Positions 27,410 through 36,492 of a stretch of DNA of 64,000 nt are shown here, piece after piece. Both the position numbers and the translations under genes were made by a program. Source of the DNA: a bacterium. Lineage in GTDB: Bacteria; Bacillota; Bacilli; Lactobacillales; Streptococcaceae. The notes under the pieces were generated by a model, which was not told the origin of the DNA, did not search any database, and worked only from the letters and a program-made list of their open reading frames with translations. Location: contig CAJNBV010000001.1 in assembly GCA_905221095.1 (NCBI GenBank), forward strand, positions 124,001-188,000. Reading direction: 5' to 3'. Each line of letters begins with the position of its first letter. Within the stretch, counting starts at the first letter, position 1.

Positions 27410-28501
27410 ATGAGTGAGATCAAAATTATTAACGCCAAAAAAATCTACCACGATGTCCCTGTTATTGAGAATTTGAACATTACAATTCCAAAAGGAAGTC
27501 TCTTTACCCTTCTTGGGCCTTCAGGGTGTGGGAAAACGACTCTTCTTCGTATGATTGCAGGTTTCAATAGTATCGAAGGTGGAGAGTTTTACTTCGATGA
27601 TACAAAAATCAATAATATGGAACCCAGCAAACGCAATATCGGGATGGTGTTCCAAAACTACGCTATTTTCCCACATTTGACTGTCCGAGATAATGTCGCT
27701 TTTGGTCTCAAGCAAAAGAAGGTTCCAAAAGAAGAATTGATTCAACAGACCAACAAGTATCTTGAACTCATGCAAATTGCCCAATATGCGGATCGGAAGC
27801 CCGATAAACTTAGTGGTGGACAACAACAACGTGTCGCCTTGGCACGCGCCTTAGCTGTTAATCCAAGTGTTCTCCTCATGGACGAGCCACTTAGTAACCT
27901 AGATGCCAAACTTCGCTTGGATATGCGTCAAGCCATTCGGGAAATCCAACACGAAGTGGGAATTACAACCGTTTATGTAACCCACGACCAGGAAGAAGCC
28001 ATGGCTATTTCAGATCAAATTGCTGTTATGAAAGATGGGGTGATCCAACAAATCGGCCGACCAAAAGAACTCTATCATAAACCAGCTAATGAGTTTGTAG
28101 CAACCTTTATCGGACGCACAAATATCATCCCTGCCAATCTCGAAAAACGGAGCGACGGCGCTTATATCGTCTTTTCAGATGGCTATGCCCTTCGAATGCC
28201 AGCCCTTGATCAGGCTGAGGAACAAGCTATTCATGTAAGCATTCGTCCTGAAGAGTTTATCAAAGATGAATCTGGAGATATTGAAGGAACTATTAGCGAT
28301 AGCGTCTATCTTGGACTGAATACTGAATATTTCATCGAGACAGGCTTTGCCTCAAAAATTCAAGTTAGCGAAGAATCAACTTTTGAAGAAGATCTACAAA
28401 AAGGCGATCGTATTCGTCTACGAATTAATACTCAAAAATTAAACGTCTTTTCTGCAGATGGTTCTAAAAACCTGATAAAAGGAGTCAACCATGGAACGTA
28501 A
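27410..28501 (+). CDS. ABC transporter ATP-binding protein, FbpC/PotA type
   Basis: 363 residues. Walker [10 protein letters not shown], signature LSGGQQQR, Walker [12 protein letters not shown], switch His VTHDQEEA and a C-terminal TOBE-like domain (about 245-360). Powers the permease encoded next. The gene starts 12 bases after the binding-protein gene and its end overlaps the permease start by 11 bases. In pneumococcus the orthologous operon is called pit (iron), but the TOBE-containing family also moves polyamines, phosphonates and sugar phosphates. Confidence 0.9.
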   Translation: MSEIKIINAKKIYHDVPVIENLNITIPKGSLFTLLGPSGCGKTTLLRMIAGFNSIEGGEFYFDDTKINNMEPSKRNIGMVFQNYAIFPHLTVRDNVAFGLKQKKVPKEELIQQTNKYLELMQIAQYADRKPDKLSGGQQQRVALARALAVNPSVLLMDEPLSNLDAKLRLDMRQAIREIQHEVGITTVYVTHDQEEAMAISDQIAVMKDGVIQQIGRPKELYHKPANEFVATFIGRTNIIPANLEKRSDGAYIVFSDGYALRMPALDQAEEQAIHVSIRPEEFIKDESGDIEGTISDSVYLGLNTEYFIETGFASKIQVSEESTFEEDLQKGDRIRLRINTQKLNVFSADGSKNLIKGVNHGT

Positions 28502-30149
28502 AAAACTAAATATTTGGACAGCCTCCTCTTTCTTCATCTTTCTTACCTATCTTGTCTTTCTCGTGTATCCTATCGTTACCGTGCTCAAGCAAGCACTCAT
28601 ACATGAAGGACAATTCTCACTAGCTAATTTTGTCACTTTCTTTAGTAAAGCCTACTACTCTGAGACACTCGTCAATAGTTTCAAGGTTTCCATTACCGCT
28701 ACTGTCACTTCCTTGGTTGTAGGAACCTTATTAGCTTACCTCTTTTCCATGTATGACTTCAAGGGAAAGAAATTTCTACAAATATTGATTATCATTGCTT
28801 CCATGTCAGCTCCTTTCGTAGGAGCCTACTCCTGGATTCTCTTGCTGGGACGAAATGGGGTCATTACTAAATTCCTGACAAATTCCCTTCATCTTCCAGC
28901 TATCGATATTTATGGATTCAAAGGAATTGTACTTGTCTTTACACTTCAACTATTCCCACTGGTATTTTTATACGTTGCTGGGACAATGAAGAGTATTGAC
29001 AATTCTCTACTTGAAGCAGCTGAAAGCATGGGGTCCTTCGGATTTAAGCGTATCGTAACGGTTGTTTTACCTCTCCTAGTTCCAACCTTACTAGCGGCTG
29101 CCCTGCTTGTATTTATGAGAGCATTCTCAGACTTTGGAACACCGATGTTAATTGGTGAAGGATATCGGACTTTCCCGGTCTTGATTTATACCCAATTCAT
29201 TAGCGAGGTTGGAGGAAATTCTGCTTTTGCATCTGCTTTAGCAATTATGGCGATTATCATCGCCTTGGCAATTTTCCTTATCCAAAAATACATTTCAAAT
29301 CGCTACAGTTTCAGCATGAATTCGCTCCATCCAATCGAGCCTAAAAAAACTACAAAAGGAAAAATGGTTGCCATTTATGCAACAGTCTACGGAATTATCT
29401 TGTTCTCTGTTCTACCTCAAGTCTACTTGATTTATACTTCTTTCCTAAAAACATCAGGTATGGTATTTGTCAAAGGTTATTCTCTAAACAGTTACAAGGT
29501 AGCTTTCAATCGTATGGGATCTGCTATTTTCAATACCATTCGTATCCCTTTGATTGCCTTAGTTCTAGTTGTTTTATTTGCAACATTTATCTCCTACCTA
29601 GCCGTTAGAAAACGGAATTTGTTTACAAACTTAATTGACAGCCTCAGTATGGTCCCTTATATTGTACCAGGAACCGTTCTAGGGATTGCCTTCATTTCTT
29701 CCTTCAATACCGGTCTATTTGGAAGTGGATTTCTTATGATTACAGGAACAGCTTTCATCTTGATTATGTCCCTATCTGTCAGAAGATTACCTTATACGAT
29801 TCGCTCATCTGTTGCTAGCTTGCAACAAATAGCACCAAGTATTGAAGAAGCCGCTGAGAGCTTAGGAAGTAGTCGTCTCAATACCTTTGCCAAGATTACA
29901 ACTCCAATGATGCTATCTGGTATTATTTCTGGAGCTATCCTATCTTGGGTCACAATGATTTCAGAACTCTCTACTTCTATCCTCCTCTACAATGTCAAAA
30001 CAAGAACAATGACTGTAGCCATTTATACAGAGGTTCTCAGAGGAAATTACGGTGTAGCCGCAGCCTTGTCAACTATCCTGACTGTTCTAACAGTAGGTTC
30101 CTTGCTCTTGTTTATGAAAATCTCTAAAAGCAATAGCATTACACTTTAG
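28491..30149 (+). CDS. ABC transporter permease, fused double domain (FbpB-like)
   Basis: 552 residues with about 12 membrane segments and two copies of the permease domain. The two ATPase-coupling loops are EAAESMGSFGFKRIVTVVLP (first half) and EEAAESLGSSRLNTFAKIT (second half). A single fused permease is typical of FbpB/AfuB transporters. It overlaps the ATPase gene by 11 bases and is the last gene of the operon. A terminator follows. Confidence 0.9.
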   Translation: MERKKLNIWTASSFFIFLTYLVFLVYPIVTVLKQALIHEGQFSLANFVTFFSKAYYSETLVNSFKVSITATVTSLVVGTLLAYLFSMYDFKGKKFLQILIIIASMSAPFVGAYSWILLLGRNGVITKFLTNSLHLPAIDIYGFKGIVLVFTLQLFPLVFLYVAGTMKSIDNSLLEAAESMGSFGFKRIVTVVLPLLVPTLLAAALLVFMRAFSDFGTPMLIGEGYRTFPVLIYTQFISEVGGNSAFASALAIMAIIIALAIFLIQKYISNRYSFSMNSLHPIEPKKTTKGKMVAIYATVYGIILFSVLPQVYLIYTSFLKTSGMVFVKGYSLNSYKVAFNRMGSAIFNTIRIPLIALVLVVLFATFISYLAVRKRNLFTNLIDSLSMVPYIVPGTVLGIAFISSFNTGLFGSGFLMITGTAFILIMSLSVRRLPYTIRSSVASLQQIAPSIEEAAESLGSSRLNTFAKITTPMMLSGIISGAILSWVTMISELSTSILLYNVKTRTMTVAIYTEVLRGNYGVAAALSTILTVLTVGSLLLFMKISKSNSITL

Positions 30150-30160
30150 TTTTCCCCATC

Positions 30161-30198
30161 AAAAACAGCCGAAAGGATTACCCTCGGCTGTTTTTTCT
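30161..30198. terminator. Terminator of the ABC operon
   Basis: AAAAACAGCCGA ... TCGGCTGTTTTTT: strong stem with T-runs in both directions, at the meeting point of the plus-strand ABC operon and the minus-strand phosphatase gene. Confidence 0.88.
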
Positions 30199-30251
30199 TA
30201 TCTTGATATCCCTATCAAATCCCTAGCTCATGGCAAGCAAGTCTAGACTGA

Positions 30252-30944
30252 TTAAATAGAGGCTTCCTCCATCTTCTCACGTCCTAGTTCTCGGTAACTA
30301 CGATCGCCGACAACTTCAACGCTAAACTGGCCGTCCTCATATTCAAGGATGGTCACACTACCATTATCGAGACCATGAGGATGCATGCCATTAATCAGAT
30401 AAACAATGGTTCCAATGGTCATTCCGTGGCTGACAACGAGGGCATTGCCCCCACCCTGCTCTTCCATTTCTTTGGCAATCGCTTCAAAGCCCTCCTTGAT
30501 TCGGCCACTGAGTTTTTCCCAGCCTTCAGCCCAACCAGCTGTGTCAACCTCTACCAAGCCCTCAGCCAGTTCAGCATAAGACAATTGGTGAACATGGTCC
30601 ACATTAAAGATACGAGGAATGATGCCCATGAAAAGATCGCCATCGTAGGCTCCATCAAAGCTGCCAAAACACCATTCTCTGATACGCTTGTCCATGCGAT
30701 AAGGGATTTTCCCTTGCAGGCCAAGTTCGTCAAGTATGATTCCCATAGTCTGAATGGTACGACCAGAATCACTCGAATAAGCACGCTCAAACTGTAGACC
30801 AGATTCTCGCAAACCAATCCCTAATTCTTGAATCCCTCGCTCACCTTCAGCTGTTAAGGGAGTATCGCTCCAACCTTGCGCGCGACCAATCGTGTTAAAC
30901 ATGGTCTTGCCATGACGTACCAAATACAATCGTACTTTTACCAT
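30252..30944 (-). CDS. Histidine phosphatase family protein (phosphoglycerate mutase-like)
   Basis: 230 residues from ATG 30944, chosen because CGGAGGACGGAAA precedes it; a longer frame begins 19 codons upstream without a ribosome site. The catalytic His11 is in LVRHGKT and the second in VVSHGMT, with the conserved Arg in AYSSDSGRT. It is probably a phosphatase of small metabolites, not a glycolytic mutase, because the mutase-specific insert is missing. Substrate unknown. The csRNA copy 4 lies just upstream on the same strand. Confidence 0.87.
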   Translation of the reverse strand: MVKVRLYLVRHGKTMFNTIGRAQGWSDTPLTAEGERGIQELGIGLRESGLQFERAYSSDSGRTIQTMGIILDELGLQGKIPYRMDKRIREWCFGSFDGAYDGDLFMGIIPRIFNVDHVHQLSYAELAEGLVEVDTAGWAEGWEKLSGRIKEGFEAIAKEMEEQGGGNALVVSHGMTIGTIVYLINGMHPHGLDNGSVTILEYEDGQFSVEVVGDRSYRELGREKMEEASI

Positions 30945-30988
30945 TTTCCGTCCTCCGTTTGCTTCTATTATATCATGGATGATAAAAC

Positions 30989-31134
30989 AAAAGCCACCCA
31001 TACAGGCGACTTTTGCAGGAGATTATTATGAAAAAGTTTAGGAGTTCTATTAAATAAAGATATTAGATGAAAATCCAATTCAAACTAAATCAGAGTTATC
31101 TGTTTCAAATAATATTAGGAGGTCTTTATTTAAT
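30989..31134 (-). ncRNA. CiaR-dependent small RNA (csRNA family), copy 4, long form
   Basis: About 146 bases on the minus strand, longer than the other three. It has the same 5' ATTAAATAAAGACCTCC start, then about 60 extra bases that separate the two halves of the 5' hairpin (CTTTATTTAAT is found further on), then CATAATAATCTCC and a terminator AAGTCGCCTGTATGGGTGGCTTTTG. The length fits the longest csRNA known in pneumococcus. The inserted middle may give it a separate target set. Confidence 0.85.
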
Positions 31135-31140
31135 GATTAT

Positions 31141-31173
31141 AGTATACACAGCTAACCTTAAATAGAACTTAAA
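31141..31173 (-). promoter_or_regulatory. CiaR-controlled promoter of csRNA copy 4
   Basis: TTTAAG-TTCTA-TTTAAG (complement of 31157-31173), a perfect repeat pair, 10 bases, -10 TATACT (complement of 31141-31146). Confidence 0.88.
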
Positions 31174-31188
31174 ATTTCTCCTATTTTT

Positions 31189-32526
31189 TTAATTTTTAAA
31201 ACTATGAATTGGTGCTGGGATTTGCCCTCCACGAGAAATGAAATCAACAGACGAAGCCCCATTGACTTTCATAACAGGCGCAGTTCCTAATAGGCCACCA
31301 AACTCAATCATATCGCCTTCTTTTCCTTTTGGAATGATACGAACAGCTGTTGTTTTCATGTTAATGACACCAATTGCAGCTTCATCTGCAATCATAGCCG
31401 CAATGGTTTCAGCAGGTGTATCCTCCGGAATGGCAATCATATCCAAGCCAACGGAACAGATAGCCGTCATAGCTTCTAGTTTTTCCAGATTAAGAGAGCC
31501 ATTTTGCACTGCAGCAATCATTCCTTCATCCTCTGAAACAGGGATAAAGGCACCAGACAAACCACCAACTTGGTTGCAGGCCATCACTCCGCCCTTCTTA
31601 ACTTGGTCGTTCAAGAGAGCCAAGGCAGCCGTCGTTCCATGCGTGCCAACTGTTTCTAGTCCCATTTCCTCAAGGACACGTGCCACAGAGTCTCCAACCG
31701 CAGGGGTTGGCGCCAAACTCAAGTCAACAATACCAAATTCCACACCTAATCTCTCGCTTGCCATCTGACCAACCAATTGACCGATACGAGTAATTTTAAA
31801 GGCAGTCTTCTTGACCGTTTCAGCTACTACATCAAAGCTCTCCCCACGAACTTTTTCCAAGGCACGCTTCACCACACCAGGACCAGAAACCCCGACATTG
31901 ATGATAACATCTGCTTCCCCAACACCGTGGAAAGCACCTGCCATAAACGGATTGTCTTCAACCGCATTAGCAAATACAACCAACTTGGCTGCGCCCATAT
32001 CGGATAGAGTTGCCGTATCCTTGATAATACGTCCCATATCTGCCACAGCCGTCATATTAATACCAGACTTGGTTGAACCGATATTGACTGAAGAGCAGAC
32101 CTTATCCGTTTCTGCCAAAGCACGAGGAATAGAATTGATGAGAATCTCATCTCCCTTTTGATAACCCTTTTGTACCAAGGCAGAGAAACCACCAATAAAG
32201 TCCACACCAATCTCTTTCGCAGCCTTATCAAGCGCTTTTGCCAGAACAACATAGTCTGTTGCGTCAGTCGCCGCACCAATCAGAGAAATAGGAGTCACCG
32301 ATACACGCTTATTAACGATTGGAATTCCCAACTCAGCTGCAATTTCATCCCCAACAGCCACTAAATTAGCCGCCTTGGTCGTAAGCTTTTGATAAATTTT
32401 CTCTGCAGCACGATTGATATCTGGATCGATACAGTCCAGAAGGGAAATCCCCATGGTAATGGTTCTGATATCGAAGTTTTGCTCCTCAATCATGGCGATG
32501 GTTTCAGTAACTTGTCTAATATCCAT
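31189..32526 (-). CDS. DUF711 family protein (UPF0210)
   Basis: 445 residues from ATG 32526; a GTG two codons upstream overlaps the Shine-Dalgarno and is rejected. Highly conserved across Firmicutes with unknown function. Stretches such as [28 protein letters not shown] and [16 protein letters not shown] are recognised as the family. It is always paired with the ACT-domain gene found 9 bases upstream, which suggests a ligand-regulated enzyme. No membrane segment. Confidence 0.9.
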   Translation of the reverse strand: MDIRQVTETIAMIEEQNFDIRTITMGISLLDCIDPDINRAAEKIYQKLTTKAANLVAVGDEIAAELGIPIVNKRVSVTPISLIGAATDATDYVVLAKALDKAAKEIGVDFIGGFSALVQKGYQKGDEILINSIPRALAETDKVCSSVNIGSTKSGINMTAVADMGRIIKDTATLSDMGAAKLVVFANAVEDNPFMAGAFHGVGEADVIINVGVSGPGVVKRALEKVRGESFDVVAETVKKTAFKITRIGQLVGQMASERLGVEFGIVDLSLAPTPAVGDSVARVLEEMGLETVGTHGTTAALALLNDQVKKGGVMACNQVGGLSGAFIPVSEDEGMIAAVQNGSLNLEKLEAMTAICSVGLDMIAIPEDTPAETIAAMIADEAAIGVINMKTTAVRIIPKGKEGDMIEFGGLLGTAPVMKVNGASSVDFISRGGQIPAPIHSFKN

Positions 32527-32535
32527 GTGCACCTC

Positions 32536-32802
32536 CTAGATATTATACATAGCTTCAAAAATCGCAGCACTTTGAATATTAATTTTCACATTCAAAGTTT
32601 GACCAAAAGCTTCAAATTCATTACGAAGATAAGTAAAATCTTGCTTTTCATCACTTGAGACGACAGCCATCATCGTGAAATATTCATCCAAAACAGTTTG
32701 AGAGATATCATCAATATTCAAACCCAATTCTGCAATTTTACCAGAAACACCTGCAACAATTCCAGATTTATCTTTACCAACAACAGTTATAATCGCTTTC
32801 AT
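32536..32802 (-). CDS. ACT-domain protein (UPF0237)
   Basis: 88 residues, a single ACT domain beginning MKAIITVVGKDKSGIVAGVS. The start at 32802 has GGAG seven bases before it; the TTG two codons upstream is not used. ACT domains bind amino acids or similar small ligands. As a partner of the DUF711 protein it is probably its sensor or regulatory subunit (inference from the conserved pairing). Confidence 0.9.
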   Translation of the reverse strand: MKAIITVVGKDKSGIVAGVSGKIAELGLNIDDISQTVLDEYFTMMAVVSSDEKQDFTYLRNEFEAFGQTLNVKINIQSAAIFEAMYNI

Positions 32803-32864
32803 AAGCAAACTCCAATTCTTCTTTTAATAGGAAACCTGAACATTAAACAGGATTCTTTTCAAAT

Positions 32865-32873
32865 AGTATAGCA
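32865..32873 (-). promoter_or_regulatory. Promoter of the ACT/DUF711 operon
   Basis: TGCTATACT on the minus strand: extended -10 (TATACT = complement of 32865-32870). No good -35 is seen at standard spacing. Confidence 0.55.
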
Positions 32874-32893
32874 TAATTCTAACGAAAATACTC

Positions 32894-32951
32894 AAAAACG
32901 CCTGCTTACGAAGTTGTTCTTAAGCAAAAAAACAATTTCGTAAACAAGCGT
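32894..32951 (-). terminator. Terminator of the ribosomal superoperon
   Basis: Minus strand: long imperfect stem with TTACGAAATTGTT pairing AACAACTTCGTAA and outer ACGC/GCGT, followed by TTTTT. It is about 115 bases beyond the rplQ stop. Confidence 0.8.
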
Positions 32952-32979
32952 CTACTATCCCAACTTATGATGAGTGTTC

Positions 32980-33003
32980 CCGCTAGGACCGAAATCCTAG
33001 CGG
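32980..33003. other. Hairpin in the 3' region after rplQ
   Basis: Perfect 9-bp stem CCGCTAGGA / TCCTAGCGG with a six-base loop CCGAAA, no T-run. It lies between rplQ and the terminator, in transcribed but untranslated RNA, and may be a processing or stability element. Confidence 0.5.
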
Positions 33004-33067
33004 TAGACCAGAGCTAGACTAAGAGCACAAGACTCCATCATCATAACACTCAACAAAATTGATGATT

Positions 33068-33454
33068 TTATACTAATTCGATGATCGCCATTGGCGCTGC
33101 ATCACCACGACGTGGTTCAGTTTTAAGGATACGAGTGTATCCACCGTTACGTTCAGCATAACGAGGTGCGATTTCTGAGAACAATTTTTGAAGTGCTGTA
33201 GTAGAAGTGTACTTGTCAGTTGCTTCATCATAGTTTTCAGATGCGATTTCATTACGTACGAAAGCAGCTGCTTGACGACGTGCATGCAAATCACCACGTT
33301 TACCTAGAGTAATCATTTTTTCAACAGTTTTACGGATTTCTTTAGCACGAGCTTCAGTTGTCACGATTGATTCGTTGATCAAAAGGTCAGTTGTCAAATC
33401 GCGAAGCATTGCTTTACGTTGTGAGCTAGTGCGTCCTAGTTTACGGTAAGCCAT
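33068..33454 (-). CDS. rplQ: 50S ribosomal protein L17
   Basis: 128 residues, full length ([20 protein letters not shown] start and [16 protein letters not shown] end are the family's). L17 lines the exit side of the 50S subunit. Last gene of the superoperon, 11 bases after rpoA, with GGAGG before the ATG. Followed by a 110-base structured untranslated stretch and the operon terminator. Confidence 0.97.
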   Translation of the reverse strand: MAYRKLGRTSSQRKAMLRDLTTDLLINESIVTTEARAKEIRKTVEKMITLGKRGDLHARRQAAAFVRNEIASENYDEATDKYTSTTALQKLFSEIAPRYAERNGGYTRILKTEPRRGDAAPMAIIELV

Positions 33455-33465
33455 TTATTCCTCCT

Positions 33466-34401
33466 TTATTTATCTTTTAATCCAAGACCCAAATCAATAA
33501 GTTTGAATTTCACTTCTTCCAAACTCTTGCGTCCAAGATTTCGTACTTTCATCATCTCTGCTTCAGATTTTTCTGTCAAGTCATGCACAGTATTGATACC
33601 GGCACGTTTCAAACAGTTGTATGAACGCACAGACAAGTCCAGTTCCTCAATCGTACGATCCAAAATACGGTCGTCAGATTCAGTATCAGCTTCTTTCATC
33701 ACTTCAGTTGACTTAGCAATCTCAGTAAGATTTGTAAACAAATCAAGATGTTCTGTCAAAATACGTGCTGAAAGCCCTAAAGCATCTTCTGGAATAATTG
33801 TTCCATTTGTCAAGATTTCAAGGGTTAGTTTGTCAAAACCATCGTTGCTACCTACACGAGCAGGTTCAACTTGATAGTTGACTTTGGTAACTGGTGTATA
33901 AATAGAATCTACAGCAAGTGTCCCAACTGGTGCATTATCCTTTTTGTTTTCATCTGCAGGCACATATCCACGACCACTGTTAACAGTCATAGTCGCTTTT
34001 AGAGAAGAACCTTCACCGATTGTAAAGAGATAATGATCTGGATTTACAATTTCAATATCGCTATCTGTCAAAATGTCTCCAGCTGTTACTTCAGCAGGAC
34101 CTTCAACATCCAGTTCGATGATTTTTTCGTCTTCAACGTACGATTTCACTGCAATTCCTTTAATGTTCAGAATGATTTGCATCACGTCTTCACGAACACC
34201 TGGAACTGTGTCAAACTCATGTAACACACCATCAATGTTGATAGATGTCACAGCTGCTCCTGGTAGAGAAGCTAGAAGTACACGACGAAGAGAGTTACCA
34301 AGAGTTGTACCGTAGCCACGTTCAAGTGGTTCGATTACAAACTTGCCATAATCTTTATTTTCATCAATTTTTGTTATATTTGGTTTTTCAAACTCGATCA
34401 T
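33466..34401 (-). CDS. rpoA: RNA polymerase alpha subunit
   Basis: 311 residues. The N-terminal dimerisation and beta-binding domain spans about 1-230 ([20 protein letters not shown]), then a flexible linker, then the C-terminal DNA-binding domain (about 245-311, with [12 protein letters not shown]). It couples transcription to regulators. Sits between rpsK and rplQ as in other Firmicutes. Confidence 0.98.
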   Translation of the reverse strand: MIEFEKPNITKIDENKDYGKFVIEPLERGYGTTLGNSLRRVLLASLPGAAVTSINIDGVLHEFDTVPGVREDVMQIILNIKGIAVKSYVEDEKIIELDVEGPAEVTAGDILTDSDIEIVNPDHYLFTIGEGSSLKATMTVNSGRGYVPADENKKDNAPVGTLAVDSIYTPVTKVNYQVEPARVGSNDGFDKLTLEILTNGTIIPEDALGLSARILTEHLDLFTNLTEIAKSTEVMKEADTESDDRILDRTIEELDLSVRSYNCLKRAGINTVHDLTEKSEAEMMKVRNLGRKSLEEVKFKLIDLGLGLKDK

Positions 34402-34443
34402 TTAGTTACTCCCTCTTAAACGAAAAGCAGTGTAATGCGATGA

Positions 34444-34827
34444 TTATACACGGCGACGTTTTGGAGGACGAGCACCATTGTGTGGCACTGGAGTCACATC
34501 ACGAATTGCTGTTACTTCAAGACCAGCGGCAGCAAGCGCACGAATAGCTGACTCACGACCAGAACCTGGACCTTTTACAGTAACTTCAACTGATTTAAGA
34601 CCGTGTTCTTGTGCAGATTTAGCAGCAGCTTCAGAAGCCATTTGAGCAGCGAATGGTGTAGATTTACGAGAACCTTTGAAACCAAGAGCACCAGCTGATG
34701 ACCAAGCAATTGCATTACCATGCACATCAGTAATCATAACAATAGTGTTATTAAATGTAGCGTGAATATGAGCAATACCAGATTCGATATTCTTTTTCAC
34801 ACGACGTTTACGTGTTGGTTTAGCCAA
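34444..34827 (-). CDS. rpsK: 30S ribosomal protein S11
   Basis: 127 residues. Recognised by [16 protein letters not shown] and the basic end [11 protein letters not shown]. Part of the platform of the 30S subunit, contacting mRNA near the E site. Follows rpsM by 17 bases in the alpha operon part. Confidence 0.97.
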
Positions 34828-34844
34828 GACTTTTACCTCCTATA

Positions 34845-35210
34845 TTATTTTTTCTTACCAGCAATCGCAACAGCTTTACCTTTACGAGTGCGAGCGTTGT
34901 TTTTAGTGTTTTGTCCACGGACAGGAAGTCCACGACGGTGACGGATACCACGGTATGAACCGATTTCCATCAAACGTTTGATGTTCAAGTTTACTTCACG
35001 ACGAAGGTCACCTTCAACTTTGATTGCATCCACTTCACGACGGATAGCATCTTCTTGATCTGATGTAAGATCACGTACACGAACATCTTCTGAGATTCCA
35101 GCAGCAACCAAAATTTTCTTAGATGTTGCAAGTCCGATACCATAAACATAAGTCAATGAGATTACTACGCGTTTGTCATTTGGAATGTCAACTCCAGCAA
35201 TACGAGCCAT
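34845..35210 (-). CDS. rpsM: 30S ribosomal protein S13
   Basis: 121 residues; [21 protein letters not shown] start and [11 protein letters not shown] block identify it. It sits in the head of the 30S subunit and bridges to the 50S. Follows rpmJ by 17 bases. Confidence 0.97.
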   Translation of the reverse strand: MARIAGVDIPNDKRVVISLTYVYGIGLATSKKILVAAGISEDVRVRDLTSDQEDAIRREVDAIKVEGDLRREVNLNIKRLMEIGSYRGIRHRRGLPVRGQNTKNNARTRKGKAVAIAGKKK

Positions 35211-35227
35211 GTTTTCTCCTTTCTATC

Positions 35228-35344
35228 TTATCCTTGACGTTGTTTGTGTTTTGGATTTGCTGGGCAAATTACCATAACACGACCATTACGACGAATAACT
35301 TTACAGTATTCGCAAATTGGTTTGACCGATGGTCTTACTTTCAT
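35228..35344 (-). CDS. rpmJ: 50S ribosomal protein L36
   Basis: 38 residues, [15 protein letters not shown] at the start. The zinc ligands Cys11, Cys14, Cys27 and His33 are all present, so this is the zinc-binding (C+) form. The gene is between infA and rpsM with a GGAGG ribosome site upstream. It is too short for most ORF callers. Confidence 0.97.
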
Positions 35345-35368
35345 TTCTTATCCCTCCAAGTTTTTCGA

Positions 35369-35587
35369 TTATTTAAAGCGGTAAGTGATACGTCCACGTG
35401 TCAAGTCATATGGACTCATTTCGACAGTAACACGATCTCCCGCTAAAATACGAATATAGTTTTTACGAATTTTACCAGAAACTGTTGCTAAAATCTGATG
35501 TCCATTTTCAAGTTCAACCGTAAACATTGCATTCGGCATTGTATCAACTACTTTGCCTTCAACTTCAATCACATCGTCTTTTGCCAC
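35369..35587 (-). CDS. infA: Translation initiation factor IF-1
   Basis: 72 residues with a GTG start at 35587 ([15 protein letters not shown]), chosen by the family's fixed N-terminus and by GGAGG nine bases upstream; the longer upstream frame does not match IF-1. A single S1-like OB-fold that binds the A site of the 30S subunit. Between adk and rpmJ. The GTG start is notable for an abundant factor. Confidence 0.96.
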   Translation of the reverse strand: MAKDDVIEVEGKVVDTMPNAMFTVELENGHQILATVSGKIRKNYIRILAGDRVTVEMSPYDLTRGRITYRFK

Positions 35588-35703
35588 GCAAAAGCACCTC
35601 CATAAATTTCGATTCGATGCCTCTAGACACAGAGACAACAATTATAAGTCAGACTATCTCAGTATAACATTTGTAGCGGATTTTTGCAAGTGTGAAAAGC
35701 GCT

Positions 35704-36342
35704 TTATTTCAAATTTGTCAATACTTTTTCGATATCTGAGAAGACATCATTGATATCTTGATTACCTTCAATGTCATGAACCAAACCTTTAGCACGGTAG
35801 TGAGCAATGATTGGTTCTCCTTGAGCAATATTCACATCCAAACGACGTTTCACTGTCTCAGGCTTATCATCTTCACGTTGGTAGTAATCTTCTTCTTTAT
35901 AGTCAACTGGTGGGTTAAAGACCTTGTGGAAAGTTTCTCCAGTTACGCGGTGGATGATACGGCCACTCAAACGTTCCAAGAGGCTATCTGGATTCACTTC
36001 AATGTTGATAACACCTTCTAGTTCAATGCCAAGTTCAGCCAATGTTTTGTCCAAGGCATGAGCTTGTTCGATTGTACGTGGGTAACCATCCAACAAGAAT
36101 CCTGTTTCTTTAATATCATCTTGTGAAAGACGTTCTTTTACGATTCCATTTGTAACTTCATCAGGAACCAATTCACCCTTGTCAATGTATGACTTAGCAA
36201 GAACACCCATTTCAGTTTGATTTGCCATAGCAGCGCGGAACATATCACCTGTTGAGATATGTGCAACATGGAATTGTTCTACGATTTTTGCTGCTTGAGT
36301 TCCCTTACCTGCACCAGGTAAGCCCATAATCAAAAGATTCAT
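35704..36342 (-). CDS. adk: Adenylate kinase
   Basis: 212 residues. P-loop [10 protein letters not shown] at 7-16, AMP site DGYPRT, and a LID domain (about 125-160) whose sequence lacks the four cysteines of zinc-binding adenylate kinases. Interconverts ATP, AMP and ADP. Located between secY and infA, as in many Firmicutes; a hairpin-rich gap of 150 bases separates it from secY. Confidence 0.97.
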
Positions 36343-36415
36343 GATTTGATCTCCTTATTTTATTTTTAAATAGAAGCAAAAAGTCTTTTCACCCCTATTT
36401 AAAAACAAAATAGAA

Positions 36416-36488
36416 GAGGGGAGACCAAACTCTCACAAATGTCAGAGTTTAAACCTCCACTCCCTCAGCATTTACTGATTCAGTAAAT
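36416..36488 (-). promoter_or_regulatory. Two stacked hairpins between secY and adk
   Basis: First, a palindrome TTTACTGA/TCAGTAAA (36472-36488) right behind the secY stop. Second, a layered stem (36416-36466): outer GAGGG/CCCTC, middle GGAG/CTCC and inner AAACTCT/AGAGTTT, followed on the minus strand by TTCTATTTTG. It may act as a partial terminator or an mRNA-processing site that sets adk/infA apart from the secY part. Confidence 0.55.
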
Positions 36489-36492
36489 ACTT

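Noticed and set aside
34073..34315. Protein genes on the strand opposite to ribosomal and core genes
   Set aside because: Open frames there follow the codon structure of the real genes, lack ribosome sites and run against the operon.
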